Assembly: GCA_017482385.1 (NCBI GenBank)
Contig: JAFUNI010000016.1
Span: forward strand, 310,001-374,000
From: Oscillospiraceae bacterium
GTDB lineage: Bacteria; Bacillota; Clostridia; Oscillospirales; Oscillospiraceae
Length of the DNA stretch: 64,000 bases
Direction: 5' to 3'
Shown: positions 27,084-34,873 of the stretch, piece after piece
How positions within the stretch are numbered: position 1 is the stretch's first letter
How the letters are laid out: each line of letters starts with the position of its first letter
The notes under the pieces: generated by a model
Told to the model about the DNA's origin: nothing
Databases searched by the model: none
What the model saw: only the letters and a program-made list of their open reading frames with translations
Made by a program: the position numbers and the translations under genes

Positions 27084-27099
27084 GATTTTATTACTCTTT
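27084..27099. promoter_or_regulatory. Shared 16-bp element, copy 1
   Basis: GATTTTATTACTCTTT lies 13 bases upstream of the -35 box of the WYL-helicase operon. An identical copy is at 29216-29231 upstream of the SWIM/ADP-ribosylglycohydrolase operon. Probable common operator. Confidence 0.6.
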
Positions 27100-27114
27100 A
27101 AGAAAGAAGAAAGC

Positions 27115-27148
27115 AAAAGACCGGGCAGACAACTCTGTTTCGGTCTTT
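27115..27148 (-). terminator. Terminator of the SWIM/ADP-ribosylglycohydrolase operon
   Basis: On the minus strand AAAGACCG and CGGTCTTT pair across about 17 bases, followed by TGCTTTCTT. It lies just after the coiled-coil gene and just before the WYL promoter, so the two operons are separate units. Confidence 0.65.
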
Positions 27149-27163
27149 GCACAAAAATTCCCC

Positions 27164-27454
27164 TTATAATTGGGCGGTGATTTTATCCATCAGCAGGCGG
27201 ATGCTGGCACTACTTTCGTTAATGCGAACCAGGTAATCGGAAAGCTGCTTATACTCGTCTGATTCATGGTCTGCCATATTTTCAAGCTGCGCGGTGATTT
27301 TTTGCGTCTCTGTCATACACTCGTTAAACATCTCGGATATTTTTTCAAGAACAGGCCTCAGATTTTCGGTTGTATATGTAATACTGTGGTCAATCTCACC
27401 ATCGACGAAGGCAAAACCAGCTTCTCTCAAAATGTTTTCAAAGTCTTTGTTCAT
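27164..27454 (-). CDS. Small helical (coiled-coil) protein, unknown
   Basis: The 96-residue product (ATG 27454 with GGGAGA 8 bases upstream) is almost wholly helical, with heptad-like stretches at about 28-55 (LEKISEMFNECMTETQKITAQLENM) quoted in part and 65-96. No family recognised. It is the last gene of a three-gene operon behind the ADP-ribosylglycohydrolase gene, 17 bases downstream. A role as adaptor or antitoxin-like partner is a guess. Confidence 0.7.
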   Translation of the reverse strand: MNKDFENILREAGFAFVDGEIDHSITYTTENLRPVLEKISEMFNECMTETQKITAQLENMADHESDEYKQLSDYLVRINESSASIRLLMDKITAQL

Positions 27455-27470
27455 GTTGTTTTCTCCCATC

Positions 27471-28274
27471 TTAGAATTGGCTCACAAAAGCATCGTATCT
27501 GCGGAGAATAGCGAGCAGATCCTCCGGCAGTCTATTGGGGCATTCTTTTTTAAGCTCCAACGGAATTTTATAAAAGCCTTCTGCAATACTTCCGGCGATG
27601 GCGGTCAGGGTATCGCAGTCACCACCAAGAGAAACTGCGGTGCGAATTACATCCTCGAAATCTGTCCCTTCCAGAAATGCAGTTATTGCTTCCGGAACAG
27701 TTTCCATGCAGGACTCTACATGATGATAGGTGGGGCGAATTTCATCGCAAGTTCTGTTTAGTGCATAATCAAACTCATCTTCCATGTACGCTTTGATCTC
27801 TTCTTTGCTGTAGCCCGCACGCGCAAGGAATATAGCACTTGCCGTTGCTTCTGCACCCTTGATGCCCTCCGGATGATTATGCGTGACTTCGGCAGATAGG
27901 CGGGCAGCTCGTCGGACGGAAGAAATGTCGTTAAACAACCAAGCCGCGGATGATACACGCATGGCTGATCCGTTGCCATAACTGTTATATGGGCGAGGGT
28001 CATCGTCAGTTAACCAACTTGAAAACCTGATGCCATATCCTGCGTGTGGATACAAAGCACCCAGTTTTCGCATTGAAGAAATAATAGAATTTTTTATTTC
28101 TTGCTCATCTGCACCCAGACCGGCATTCATAAACCCTTCAGCAACGGCGAGTGTCATCACCGTATCATCTGTGAATATTGAGTTCTTTGAGAAAAGAGGG
28201 AAGGTCTTTGTTTTGTTTCCCATATCAAATTCGTAGGGGCTCCCAATGATATCTCCTAAAATTGCTCCGTACAA
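27471..28274 (-). CDS. ADP-ribosylglycohydrolase-family protein
   Basis: The 267-residue protein fits the ADP-ribosyl-(dinitrogen reductase) hydrolase/ARH family: MYGAILGDIIGSPYEF at the N-terminus, FTDDTVMTLAVAEG (Mg-binding TDDT) and the C-terminal SLGGDCDTLTAIAGSIAEGFY (GGDxDT). These enzymes remove ADP-ribose from proteins or nucleic acid. The start is a TTG at 28274 with GGAGG 9 bases upstream; no ATG is available. In this setting it could undo modification by a phage or host toxin. Confidence 0.9.
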   Translation of the reverse strand: MYGAILGDIIGSPYEFDMGNKTKTFPLFSKNSIFTDDTVMTLAVAEGFMNAGLGADEQEIKNSIISSMRKLGALYPHAGYGIRFSSWLTDDDPRPYNSYGNGSAMRVSSAAWLFNDISSVRRAARLSAEVTHNHPEGIKGAEATASAIFLARAGYSKEEIKAYMEDEFDYALNRTCDEIRPTYHHVESCMETVPEAITAFLEGTDFEDVIRTAVSLGGDCDTLTAIAGSIAEGFYKIPLELKKECPNRLPEDLLAILRRYDAFVSQF

Positions 28275-28299
28275 ATCAATGCACCTCCGAATTCAGATA

Positions 28300-29115
28300 T
28301 TAGAGCTTAAAAGCCCCGTTATCCTTACCATCGACAGCAAAGGTAAACAATGTTCCCTTATGTACCGCTGCAAAATAACCGGTTTCCTCATACTGCTTTG
28401 CATAGTGCTTTTCAATCACTTCAAGTGTTTCTCGCAGCTGCAACATTACGGCAAATTCGTGCTTGCAGGTGTAGCTGCAAAAGTAAGAGCAGATAAGATT
28501 TCTGATTTCTCCGTTGTGGAATTCAAACTCCACCTCATAAGCCTCGCTGCCCTCAACGATGGCATAACCACGAAAACCATCGAGGCAAATATAACGCACC
28601 TTGTTTTCCATGTAGTATTCATGTCCGCGCTCGGCTATGGCAGAACTGATTTTCATTCCCTTCAAATCATCCAGTCGGAACGAGTTATCATCACCGCTGC
28701 CGACAAGATATTCATCGCCTTCCTTTTCAGGGGCTTTGAACCAAGTGATAGCTTGTTCTGCAGGCAACGCATTGCGATCAAAGGAAACGAAATGAGAGCC
28801 AGCCATGAAAAACTCTCCGTGAACTTCGGTATTCACCACCGAAATCACTCGCTTGTAGTCGGAAACCTTAATCTTGAAATTATAGCTCACTTCGGTAACG
28901 ACACCGCGCTGGCCTTCCAATTTACCATCCACATACACCATGTCGCCTACATGCAGATCAAACCGGTCATTGTAATAAGCTAATGAGCTTCCGCGACCCG
29001 GGAAGCGAACCTGAACAACCGACTGTTTAGGTGCAACAACCGAGTGATGATCAGTTACTACAAGGGGGAGTGTTTCATTAGGGGCTTCTGCGGAAAAACC
29101 AATCTTAAACTTCAT
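28300..29115 (-). CDS. SWIM-zinc-finger-like protein
   Basis: The 271-residue product (ATG 29115 after GGAGGAATTGAT) has a C-terminal SWIM-like cluster CSYFCSYTCKH (about 217-227) set in a strand-strand-helix context (YEVEFEFHNGEIRNLICS then EFAVMLQLRETLE), which binds zinc and usually nucleic acid or protein. The N-terminal half contains VRFPGRGSSLAYYNDRFDLHVGDMVYVDG (in parts), which looks like a small beta-barrel. First gene of a three-gene operon; the glycohydrolase follows after 25 bases. Function unknown. Confidence 0.75.
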   Translation of the reverse strand: MKFKIGFSAEAPNETLPLVVTDHHSVVAPKQSVVQVRFPGRGSSLAYYNDRFDLHVGDMVYVDGKLEGQRGVVTEVSYNFKIKVSDYKRVISVVNTEVHGEFFMAGSHFVSFDRNALPAEQAITWFKAPEKEGDEYLVGSGDDNSFRLDDLKGMKISSAIAERGHEYYMENKVRYICLDGFRGYAIVEGSEAYEVEFEFHNGEIRNLICSYFCSYTCKHEFAVMLQLRETLEVIEKHYAKQYEETGYFAAVHKGTLFTFAVDGKDNGAFKL

Positions 29116-29155
29116 ATCAATTCCTCCTATATACCACGGCTTTGTTTGTAATTTC

Positions 29156-29184
29156 ATTATAAAAGCTTAGCTACCAACAATCAA
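29156..29184 (-). promoter_or_regulatory. Promoter of the SWIM/ADP-ribosylglycohydrolase operon
   Basis: On the minus strand TTGATT (29184-29179) and TATAAT (29161-29156) are separated by 17 bases. Confidence 0.75.
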
Positions 29185-29185
29185 G

Positions 29186-29231
29186 ATAAAATCACGCTTC
29201 AAATTTAAGGGTAACGATTTTATTACTCTTT
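29186..29231. promoter_or_regulatory. Shared 16-bp element, copy 2, with inverted half-sites
   Basis: GATTTTATTACTCTTT (29216-29231) is identical to 27084-27099. Its GATTTTAT part also forms an inverted repeat with ATAAAATC at 29186-29193, next to the -35 box. Likely regulator binding region. Confidence 0.6.
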
Positions 29232-29261
29232 CTGTTTTCAAGTGTTCTAATAAAAATGAAA

Positions 29262-29290
29262 ATGCGCCCCGAGCATCGCTCGGAGCGCAT
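29262..29290 (-). terminator. Terminator of the DUF6061-like gene
   Basis: Stem ATGCGCTCCGAGC/GCTCGGGGCGCAT (29290-29278 with 29274-29262) followed on the minus strand by TTTTCATTTTT. Confidence 0.85.
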
Positions 29291-29299
29291 TGCAGATAT

Positions 29300-29545
29300 T
29301 CAGTCCAGCGACTTATATTCCGTTACGGTTTTCAGATATACTTCCGGATCGCCGTTGAGGATCAGATCTGCATAGACCAACGGGTCATTGTAGATCAGGT
29401 AATCCAGTTCCGACCGCTCGTACATGTTACGGGCGATTTCGTTCTCCACGGCGATAGTATCGATGGAGCAAATGCTCCCATCTGAGAAGCGAAGTTCCAC
29501 ACAGGCGGTATCCATATTGAACGCACAGCTGATGAGTTTTTCCAT
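29300..29545 (-). CDS. DUF6061-like small protein
   Basis: The 81-residue product (MEKLISCAFNMDTACVELRF..., ending EVYLKTVTEYKSLD) resembles small proteins I know as DUF6061, common in clostridial integrative elements and without known function. ATG 29545 is chosen because AGGAGG ends 8 bases upstream; the ATG two codons earlier is too close. It is monocistronic with its own terminator. Confidence 0.75.
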   Translation of the reverse strand: MEKLISCAFNMDTACVELRFSDGSICSIDTIAVENEIARNMYERSELDYLIYNDPLVYADLILNGDPEVYLKTVTEYKSLD

Positions 29546-29584
29546 GATCATTTCCTCCTAAAATACAGTGTAGCGGGGCGACTC

Positions 29585-29613
29585 TTGAAAAGACTTGACA
29601 TACCCCATATAAT
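29585..29613 (+). promoter_or_regulatory. Promoter of the small protein gene at 29693
   Basis: TTGAAA (29585-29590) and TATAAT (29608-29613) with a 17-base spacer. Confidence 0.7.
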
Positions 29614-29692
29614 AAAAGTGCCTAAGAGATCGCAAGATTTCTTAACTCACGCCGGACACCCTCGGCAAACCAAATTTCGAAGGAGGGGCCCG

Positions 29693-29854
29693 ATGTCCAA
29701 ACGGAACAAGTTTGACATTGAGCTGCCGCAGTCGATCATCGATTCCTTTGCAAGACATTTGGTTTCGGAAATCCGAGCCTATTACGACAGTGAGGAAGGC
29801 CAGGCGGCATTCGAAGAGTGGCTGAAGCAGCGCGAAGACACCGAAGACGCCTAA
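29693..29854 (+). CDS. Small acidic protein, unknown
   Basis: The 53-residue product begins MSKRNKFDIELPQSIIDSFA and ends in an acidic helix (EGQAAFEEWLKQREDTEDA). AAGGAGG precedes the ATG; the frame is open further upstream but that part would overlap the promoter. I have seen close relatives in clostridial mobile elements, with no function assigned. It has its own promoter and terminator and is the last gene before ssrA. Confidence 0.7.
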   Translation: MSKRNKFDIELPQSIIDSFARHLVSEIRAYYDSEEGQAAFEEWLKQREDTEDA

Positions 29855-29863
29855 GACAAAAAG

Positions 29864-29900
29864 TGAGGGCCAAGGTTTTTACAACCTTGACCCTCATTTT
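29864..29900. terminator. Terminator after the small acidic protein gene
   Basis: Stem TGAGGGCCAAGGTT/AACCTTGACCCTCA (29864-29877 with 29883-29896, one bulge) followed by TTTTCTGTTTT. Reverse-strand flank is also T-rich, so it may shield ssrA read-through as well. Confidence 0.85.
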
Positions 29901-29974
29901 CTGTTTTGACATCAGAACCGAACCTCTACGGCGAAACCGCCTTTGAAAAAATAGATGTTCGTCCAATGTCCATT

Positions 29975-30323
29975 TGGTGGAGATGAGGGGAATCGAACCC
30001 CTGTCCGAAAGCAACTTGACAAGACTTTCTCCGGGCGCAGTTTGTTATTTACATTCCCTTACCCTGCCGGGAACAAACACCCTGCAGAGCTTGGTAGCTT
30101 CATAATGCGTGGCACGGGCAAAGCTTACCGTACGCACGTTCTCCACTCAGATGACACCCAAGCCCGGCTCGTGGACCTTCCGGGGAGGATGCGCGCCTAA
30201 TTAGGCAGCGAGAGCAACAGTATTGTTGTCAGTTAATTTTAAAAAGGTACCCGTTTTATCGTGGTCAGGCGCCACGGCCCGCTTATCCAGCCTCACTACC
30301 CCCGTCGAAACCAGTACATCCCC
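29975..30323 (-). ncRNA. ssrA: Transfer-messenger RNA (tmRNA)
   Basis: The 5' end GGGGATGTACTGGTTTCGACGG and the 3' end with T-arm GGGTTCGATTCCC, acceptor CATCTCC, A and encoded CCA are diagnostic, and the seven acceptor pairs form (one G-T). The tag frame reads LTDNNTVALAA and stops at 30203-30201, followed by a GCCTAATTAGGC hairpin. tmRNA with SmpB frees stalled ribosomes and tags the product for ClpXP/Lon, whose genes are also in this window. smpB lies two genes upstream on the same strand. The 3' end is the probable integration site of the island. Confidence 0.96.
29979..29996 (-). other. Probable right attachment site in ssrA 3' end
   Basis: GGAGATGAGGGGAATCGA, within the tmRNA acceptor and T-arm, matches 14343-14360 at 16 of 18 positions in direct orientation. 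It would be the junction that keeps ssrA intact. Confidence 0.55.
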
Positions 30324-30344
30324 ATATATGAGAATTGGGTAGCC

Positions 30345-30369
30345 GGTGGGATGGGATACCCATCCCACC
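30345..30369. other. 11-bp perfect hairpin between cyclophilin gene and ssrA
   Basis: GGTGGGATGGG/CCCATCCCACC with an ATA loop. No T tract follows on either strand, so it is more likely an RNA processing or pausing structure than a terminator. Confidence 0.6.
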
Positions 30370-30377
30370 GATGTAAA

Positions 30378-30914
30378 TTAGAATCTGCCGTAGGGGTCAG
30401 CCAACTTTTTGGGTTCGGGATAGGTCTCACCGTGAGTATCCACAGTAATAGAAGAAATCTTCTGCTCCTCAACGGGACGGTCCTGCATACCGGTCTTGGT
30501 AGCAGCGATGGCATCCACAACTTCCAGGCCTGCAGTGACCTTGCCAAAGGCGGCATACTGGCCGTCTAAGTGCTTGGCATCCTGGTGCATAATGAAGAAC
30601 TGAGAGCCGGCGGAGTTGGGGCTGGAGGAACGGGCCATGGACAGCACGCCTCTTTTGTGCTTCAGCTCATTCTTCACACCGTTGAAGAAAAACTCACCCT
30701 TGATGCAGTAGCCGGGGCCACCCATACCGGTGCCCTCGGGGCAACCACCTTGGATCATAAAGCCGGGGATGACCCGGTGGAAGATCAGTCCGTCATAGTA
30801 GTTATGATTTGCCAGGTCGATAAAATTGTACACGCTCTGGGGTGCGATTTCGGGATACAGCTCACCCTCGATGACACCGCCGTTTTCCATTGTGATCTTA
30901 AATGTAGGGTTCAT
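30378..30914 (-). CDS. Cyclophilin-type peptidyl-prolyl isomerase
   Basis: The 178-residue cytoplasmic protein has the cyclophilin core: FIDLANHNYYDGLIFHRVIPGFMIQGG, GVLSMARSSSPNSAGSQFFIMH and YAAFGKVTAGLEVVDAI (quoted in parts). The active-site Arg in FHRVIPGF and the SQFFI stretch are present. It speeds proline isomerisation in folding proteins. There is no signal peptide. It lies between smpB and ssrA on the same strand with only 2 bases to smpB, so the three may be one unit. Confidence 0.96.
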   Translation of the reverse strand: MNPTFKITMENGGVIEGELYPEIAPQSVYNFIDLANHNYYDGLIFHRVIPGFMIQGGCPEGTGMGGPGYCIKGEFFFNGVKNELKHKRGVLSMARSSSPNSAGSQFFIMHQDAKHLDGQYAAFGKVTAGLEVVDAIAATKTGMQDRPVEEQKISSITVDTHGETYPEPKKLADPYGRF

Positions 30915-30915
30915 A

Positions 30916-31353
30916 TTAATATCTCTCCTTTATTGCGCGTTCGATTTGACGTTTAGCGTCTTTCTCGGCCGCGGATTGTCTTTTGTCATACAGCTTTTTA
31001 CCTTTGCACAGGCCAACTTTTACCTTTACCAAGCTGCCCTTTAAGTATACAGAAAGGGGGATCAGTGCGTAACCATCCTGCTTGACCTTGCCAAACAGGC
31101 GCATAATTTCCCGCTTGTGCATCAGCAGTCTTCTGGGTCGCTTTGAATCCGGGTTGAAGCGGTTGCCCTGTTCATAGGGAGAGATGTGCATCTGGTTGAT
31201 GATTAGCTCTCCGTTTTTAATTCCGCACCAGGAATCCTTCAGGTTCAAAGTGCCCTGGCGGATGGATTTGACCTCAGTTCCGCATAATTCAATGCCGGCT
31301 TCCATTTCTTCCTCCACGAAATATTCGTGATAGGCCTCCCGGTTCCGGGCCAT
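30916..31353 (-). CDS. smpB: SsrA-binding protein
   Basis: The 145-residue product starts [20 protein letters not shown] and has [33 protein letters not shown] and the basic tail [15 protein letters not shown], all SmpB landmarks. SmpB brings tmRNA to stalled ribosomes; its RNA partner is encoded just downstream. The ATG at 31353 is chosen from the family N-terminus with a weak AAGGAAG site; a GTG at 31386 overlaps a GGAGG and is unlikely to be used. Confidence 0.95.
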   Translation of the reverse strand: MARNREAYHEYFVEEEMEAGIELCGTEVKSIRQGTLNLKDSWCGIKNGELIINQMHISPYEQGNRFNPDSKRPRRLLMHKREIMRLFGKVKQDGYALIPLSVYLKGSLVKVKVGLCKGKKLYDKRQSAAEKDAKRQIERAIKERY

Positions 31354-31431
31354 GATCTTTACGCTTCCTTTTTCCAGACTACACACCTCCTTGCTGTGAA
31401 TTTCATTATGTATTATACCACCACTGTCAAG

Positions 31432-32091
31432 CTATTCAAACAGGAATTTGTAAAGCTTTCCTGTTGAATCAAAGGTAAAATCGCAATAGCTTGACATTTC
31501 TTCAAAAATTTGGGGGAACTCGGTACGCCCCCAACCGGCAAAGGCAACCGGGCAGCCACCGGCCCGGGCCATACCCACTGCCGCTTTCATATCGTCGATT
31601 ACAAGAAGCTGCGCAGGGGAGAGGTTATAAGTTTTCATAATCTGCTCCAATGCCCAGGGGCTGGGTTTGCGACGCTCCGGTTCTAAGTCCCAACCGAAGA
31701 TCATATCCGGTTGTACACCGAAATGGGCGGCATAATCCCGGGAAATGTTTTCTTGGGAAGATTGGGATACCACGCAAATGATACCGCCTTCCTCTTTCTG
31801 CCGCTGGATGATCCGCTTGATGCCGGGGTAGGGGGCGGGGATATGACTGCGGATATGCTCTTTCCAGCTGTTATATTCAAACAGCAATTCTTCGTCAGTA
31901 AACGCAAACCTTTCCTTACACATGGGCACATACCCCGGCTCATAGCAGAGACTTATGTACTCATGCAGGGTGATGGTCATACCCGGGCGGTATTTTTTTA
32001 AGAATTCCACAAAGAAGGGGTAATTTACTGTTGCTTCGCTTTGTACAACTGTATCATCGTGATCCAAAACCAAACAGGGATATTTTAGCAT
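31432..32091 (-). CDS. HAD-superfamily hydrolase
   Basis: The 219-residue protein has the HAD motifs: LDHDDTVVQSE (motif I, nucleophile D10), VVSQSS (motif II), the Lys in RRKPSPWAL (motif III) and VIDDMKAAVGMA (motif IV). It resembles phosphoglycolate phosphatase and beta-phosphoglucomutase relatives, but the substrate cannot be read. The DHDDT form of motif I is slightly unusual. It lies 9 bases after the membrane protein gene upstream. Confidence 0.88.
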   Translation of the reverse strand: MLKYPCLVLDHDDTVVQSEATVNYPFFVEFLKKYRPGMTITLHEYISLCYEPGYVPMCKERFAFTDEELLFEYNSWKEHIRSHIPAPYPGIKRIIQRQKEEGGIICVVSQSSQENISRDYAAHFGVQPDMIFGWDLEPERRKPSPWALEQIMKTYNLSPAQLLVIDDMKAAVGMARAGGCPVAFAGWGRTEFPQIFEEMSSYCDFTFDSTGKLYKFLFE

Positions 32092-32100
32092 GAATTTCCC

Positions 32101-32634
32101 TCAGCTTTCGTCGTTTTGTGCCATAGTAACTTCAGTGACATTTTTCTTTGCGCCAAAGTATTCACCCAATATCATAATGGGTGAATATACGAAAATATCT
32201 GCCAAGATCATAAATAGCCAATCGTAGCCTGCAATCATTGCGCTGTTTTCTGCCGCGGCGCGGTCTGCTGCGGGCAGGATATAGGTGGTAAGCCAAAATG
32301 TGGGTCCGGAAATATAAACTCCGTGTCCACCGATAAGGATAGTCAAGGCAATTTGTATTGCAAAAACAATACCTATAAACAGCACGGCTTTTTTCGGCGC
32401 AAAAGTATAGGTTCTGGTATTGGTATGGTAGCCTCTGCGATAACTGCGGATATACAGGACGATACACATAGTAAGAAAATGTATGATAAATCCGCCCAGG
32501 TCCATATTGATGACCCGCATAAATTTCATCGGTATATTTGCAATAATAACAATACCCAGACCAACGATAACAGACAGAAAGAAATCTACAAAATAATTGC
32601 CAAATCCTTTAAGATAATTTTTGATGTTCTTCAT
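32101..32634 (-). CDS. Membrane protein, unknown
   Basis: The 177-residue product (ATG 32634 after AAGGAGATTTACAA) has about four membrane helices: 16-37 (FLSVIVGLGIVIIANIP), 45-62, 80-98 and 134-152. No family recognised; the cytoplasmic tail is short and polar. A minus-strand promoter TTGAAG-17-TATAAT lies at about 32661-32689. Confidence 0.75.
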   Translation of the reverse strand: MKNIKNYLKGFGNYFVDFFLSVIVGLGIVIIANIPMKFMRVINMDLGGFIIHFLTMCIVLYIRSYRRGYHTNTRTYTFAPKKAVLFIGIVFAIQIALTILIGGHGVYISGPTFWLTTYILPAADRAAAENSAMIAGYDWLFMILADIFVYSPIMILGEYFGAKKNVTEVTMAQNDES

Positions 32635-32660
32635 TTGTAAATCTCCTTTCGTATTTTTTA

Positions 32661-32689
32661 TAATTATATCATAAGAACCGTTTTTCTTC
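32661..32689 (-). promoter_or_regulatory. Promoter of the membrane protein and HAD genes
   Basis: TTGAAG and TATAAT with a 17-base spacer on the minus strand; position given to within a base or two. Confidence 0.6.
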
Positions 32690-32779
32690 AATGTGTAAGG
32701 GCGAATATCGTCAAAAAATTCCACTTGCTAAATGCGAACAAATGTACTATAATAAAGAAAACGGAAAGAGGTGAGCAGG

Positions 32780-33049
32780 GTGGAGCATATCAATACACCG
32801 GTGGATGTGATCTCTATGTGCAGTGCCAACGGGGATATTCGCCCCCTGCGCCTGCGGATGGAGTCAGAGGACCATCAGCTTTTGCGGGTGGATATTGACG
32901 AGATCGTCAGCAGCAAACCTATCCAATATGTAGGCATTGAAGCCATTGTGTTCCTGTGCCGGGCAACGGTGGAGGCAAAGCAGTGGCTGTTTGAACTGAA
33001 ATATACCATTCGCACCCATAGCTGGTGCTTGGTCAGGAAGGTGTACTGA
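32780..33049 (+). CDS. Conserved small protein upstream of dinB, unknown
   Basis: From GTG 32780 the product is 89 residues (MEHINTPVDVISMCSANGDIRPLR...HSWCLVRKVY). GAGGTG ends about 7 bases upstream; a second GTG at 32771 overlaps that site. It seems to be one small mixed alpha/beta domain, with no catalytic motif. Its stop overlaps the dinB start (TGATG), so the two are translationally coupled and it may act with the polymerase. Confidence 0.75.
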   Translation: MEHINTPVDVISMCSANGDIRPLRLRMESEDHQLLRVDIDEIVSSKPIQYVGIEAIVFLCRATVEAKQWLFELKYTIRTHSWCLVRKVY

Positions 33050-34326
33050 TGAGGGAGCGGGTAATTTTTCATGTGGATGCCAACAGCGCTTTCCTCTCTT
33101 GGTCTGCAGCCTATCGGGTGAAGGTATTGGGAGAAACGGTGGACTTGCGGGAGATCCCCTCGGTGGTGGCCGGAGATAAAGCATCCCGACAGGGTGTTGT
33201 TTTGGCAAAGAGTACTCCTGCAAAAAAATTCGGCATCCAAACAGGAGAACCGTTGTTTCAGGCCTTGGAGAAATGTCCACAGCTTACGGTGGTAGCTCCG
33301 GATTATGAGCTGTATGTAGAGGCTTCCCGGCATTTTGTGGAAATTTTGCGGCAGTTCAGCCCTCTGGTGGAGCAGTATTCCATCGATGAGGCCTGGGTGG
33401 ATATGACCGGAACGCAGCGGATCTACGGTGATCCCCGTCTTGCTGCGGAGAAAATGCGGGAGCGGATTTGGAATGAATTGGGCTTTACGGTAAATGTGGG
33501 CATATCCACCAACAAAATCTTAGCGAAAATGGCCGGGGATTTTGAAAAGCCCAATAAGGTCCACACCTTGTACCCGGAGGAAATAGAAGCTAAGTTTTGG
33601 CCGCTCCCGGTGCGGGATTTGTTTTTGGTGGGAGCGGCTACAGAGCGAAAGCTCAATCGTTTGGGCATCTATACCATCGGTGATTTGGCAAATGCAGATG
33701 TGAGTATGCTGCGCAAGCGCCTTGGGAAGCCGGGAGAGACCATCTGGCACTTCGCCAACGGGCGGAATGCGGATATGGTGGTGCCTGTGCCGGCGGAAAA
33801 TAAGGGCTACAGTAACGCAACCACGACGGCCCAGGATGTGGTGAGTAGGGATGTGGGACAACGGGTGCTGCTGAGCCTGTGTGAAACAGTGGCTATGCGA
33901 ATGCGTAAGGACGGAAAAAGCGGCAGATGTGTAACCATCCACCTGCGAACATCTGATTTTCGCCATTTTTCCCACCAACTGCAGCTTTGCGGCGCTACCA
34001 ATATTACCGCAGAACTGTTCAAGGCGGTCTGCCGCGCTTTTGATGAGGTCTGGGACGGACAGACGCCTTTGCGCCAATTGGGTGTGCAGGTGACAAAGCT
34101 GGCAAGAGAACCCTATCAGCAGTACGATTTGTTTTCCGGTATCACGCCTGCCCAATATGAGAGAAAACTCCGTTTGGATGAAACGGTGGATTCTATCCGG
34201 GATAAGTTCGGGGAGGATATCATACGCCGGGCAAAATTTACGAGAGACCCAAATGGGCATATGGCAGGCGGTCTCAGCAAAGCCCGCCGTACCGGTGTCA
34301 CCAAACCGATCCCCAAAGAGTTTTAG
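33049..34326 (+). CDS. dinB: DNA polymerase IV (Y family)
   Basis: The 425-residue polymerase carries FHVDANSAFLSW (metal ligand D10), YSIDEAWVDM (D113-E114), NKILAKMAGDFEKPNKVHTL and a C-terminal little-finger domain. It makes error-prone bypass of damaged DNA. The motif SIDEAW instead of SIDEAY/F is a common variant. The ATG overlaps the previous stop and AGGAAGG precedes it. No LexA box was seen upstream, so damage control is not evident. Confidence 0.96.
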   Translation: MRERVIFHVDANSAFLSWSAAYRVKVLGETVDLREIPSVVAGDKASRQGVVLAKSTPAKKFGIQTGEPLFQALEKCPQLTVVAPDYELYVEASRHFVEILRQFSPLVEQYSIDEAWVDMTGTQRIYGDPRLAAEKMRERIWNELGFTVNVGISTNKILAKMAGDFEKPNKVHTLYPEEIEAKFWPLPVRDLFLVGAATERKLNRLGIYTIGDLANADVSMLRKRLGKPGETIWHFANGRNADMVVPVPAENKGYSNATTTAQDVVSRDVGQRVLLSLCETVAMRMRKDGKSGRCVTIHLRTSDFRHFSHQLQLCGATNITAELFKAVCRAFDEVWDGQTPLRQLGVQVTKLAREPYQQYDLFSGITPAQYERKLRLDETVDSIRDKFGEDIIRRAKFTRDPNGHMAGGLSKARRTGVTKPIPKEF

Positions 34327-34374
34327 CATTGACAGGTGTGCTATACTGTTGATAGAAAACATCGGAGGTTAGCT

Positions 34375-34836
34375 ATGGCGATCGTTACATTCTACCGGGG
34401 TCATCCCAATCCACCCAAAACAACAATGCCTGCCCATTTGGGTGCAAATGCAATCATTACCTGCAATGGAAAAATCCTGTTGGAAAAACGGCGGGACTGT
34501 GATATTTGGGGCTTGGTTGGCGGTGGTGTAAAGAAACAGGAAACCTCCCTGCAGGCTATTACCCGGGAAATATACGAAGAATTAGGTCTTCGTATTTCCA
34601 AAGATAAATTCCAAAAGTTAGCGGTCTACGGTGAACCGGGGCGAATCGCTGCTTATCAGGACGGTAGCATTTGGCGAATGGTAATTGTGGTATTTCGTTT
34701 GGAACTGGAGGAAGAGCCGGCAATGACCATTAGTGCAGAATCCCGGGATCTGCGCTTTTTCTCCAAAGAGAAATTAAAGGACATTGAGATCGTAGTGACC
34801 CATAGCGATATTGTAGAAGATTGGTTCTTAAAATGA
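34375..34836 (+). CDS. Nudix hydrolase
   Basis: The 153-residue product has a full Nudix box, GGGVKKQETSLQAITREIYEELGL (about 45-68), which binds Mg and cleaves nucleoside diphosphate derivatives. The flanking HLGANAIITCNGKILLEKR and WRMVIVVFRLE fit the Nudix fold. The precise substrate cannot be told. GGAGG lies 6 bases before ATG 34375. Confidence 0.93.
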   Translation: MAIVTFYRGHPNPPKTTMPAHLGANAIITCNGKILLEKRRDCDIWGLVGGGVKKQETSLQAITREIYEELGLRISKDKFQKLAVYGEPGRIAAYQDGSIWRMVIVVFRLELEEEPAMTISAESRDLRFFSKEKLKDIEIVVTHSDIVEDWFLK

Positions 34837-34837
34837 T

Positions 34838-34871
34838 AAACGGCGGCAGGGAATACACCTTGCCGCCGTTT
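34838..34871. terminator. Bidirectional terminator
   Basis: AAACGGCGGCA and TGCCGCCGTTT pair between the convergent Nudix and membrane protein genes. Edges are to within two bases. Confidence 0.85.
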
Positions 34872-34873
34872 GC

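Noticed and set aside
34329-34358. TTGACA before the Nudix gene as a promoter
   Set aside because: The best partner TATACT is only about 8 bases away and the 17-18-base partner TAGAAA is weak, so I did not list it.
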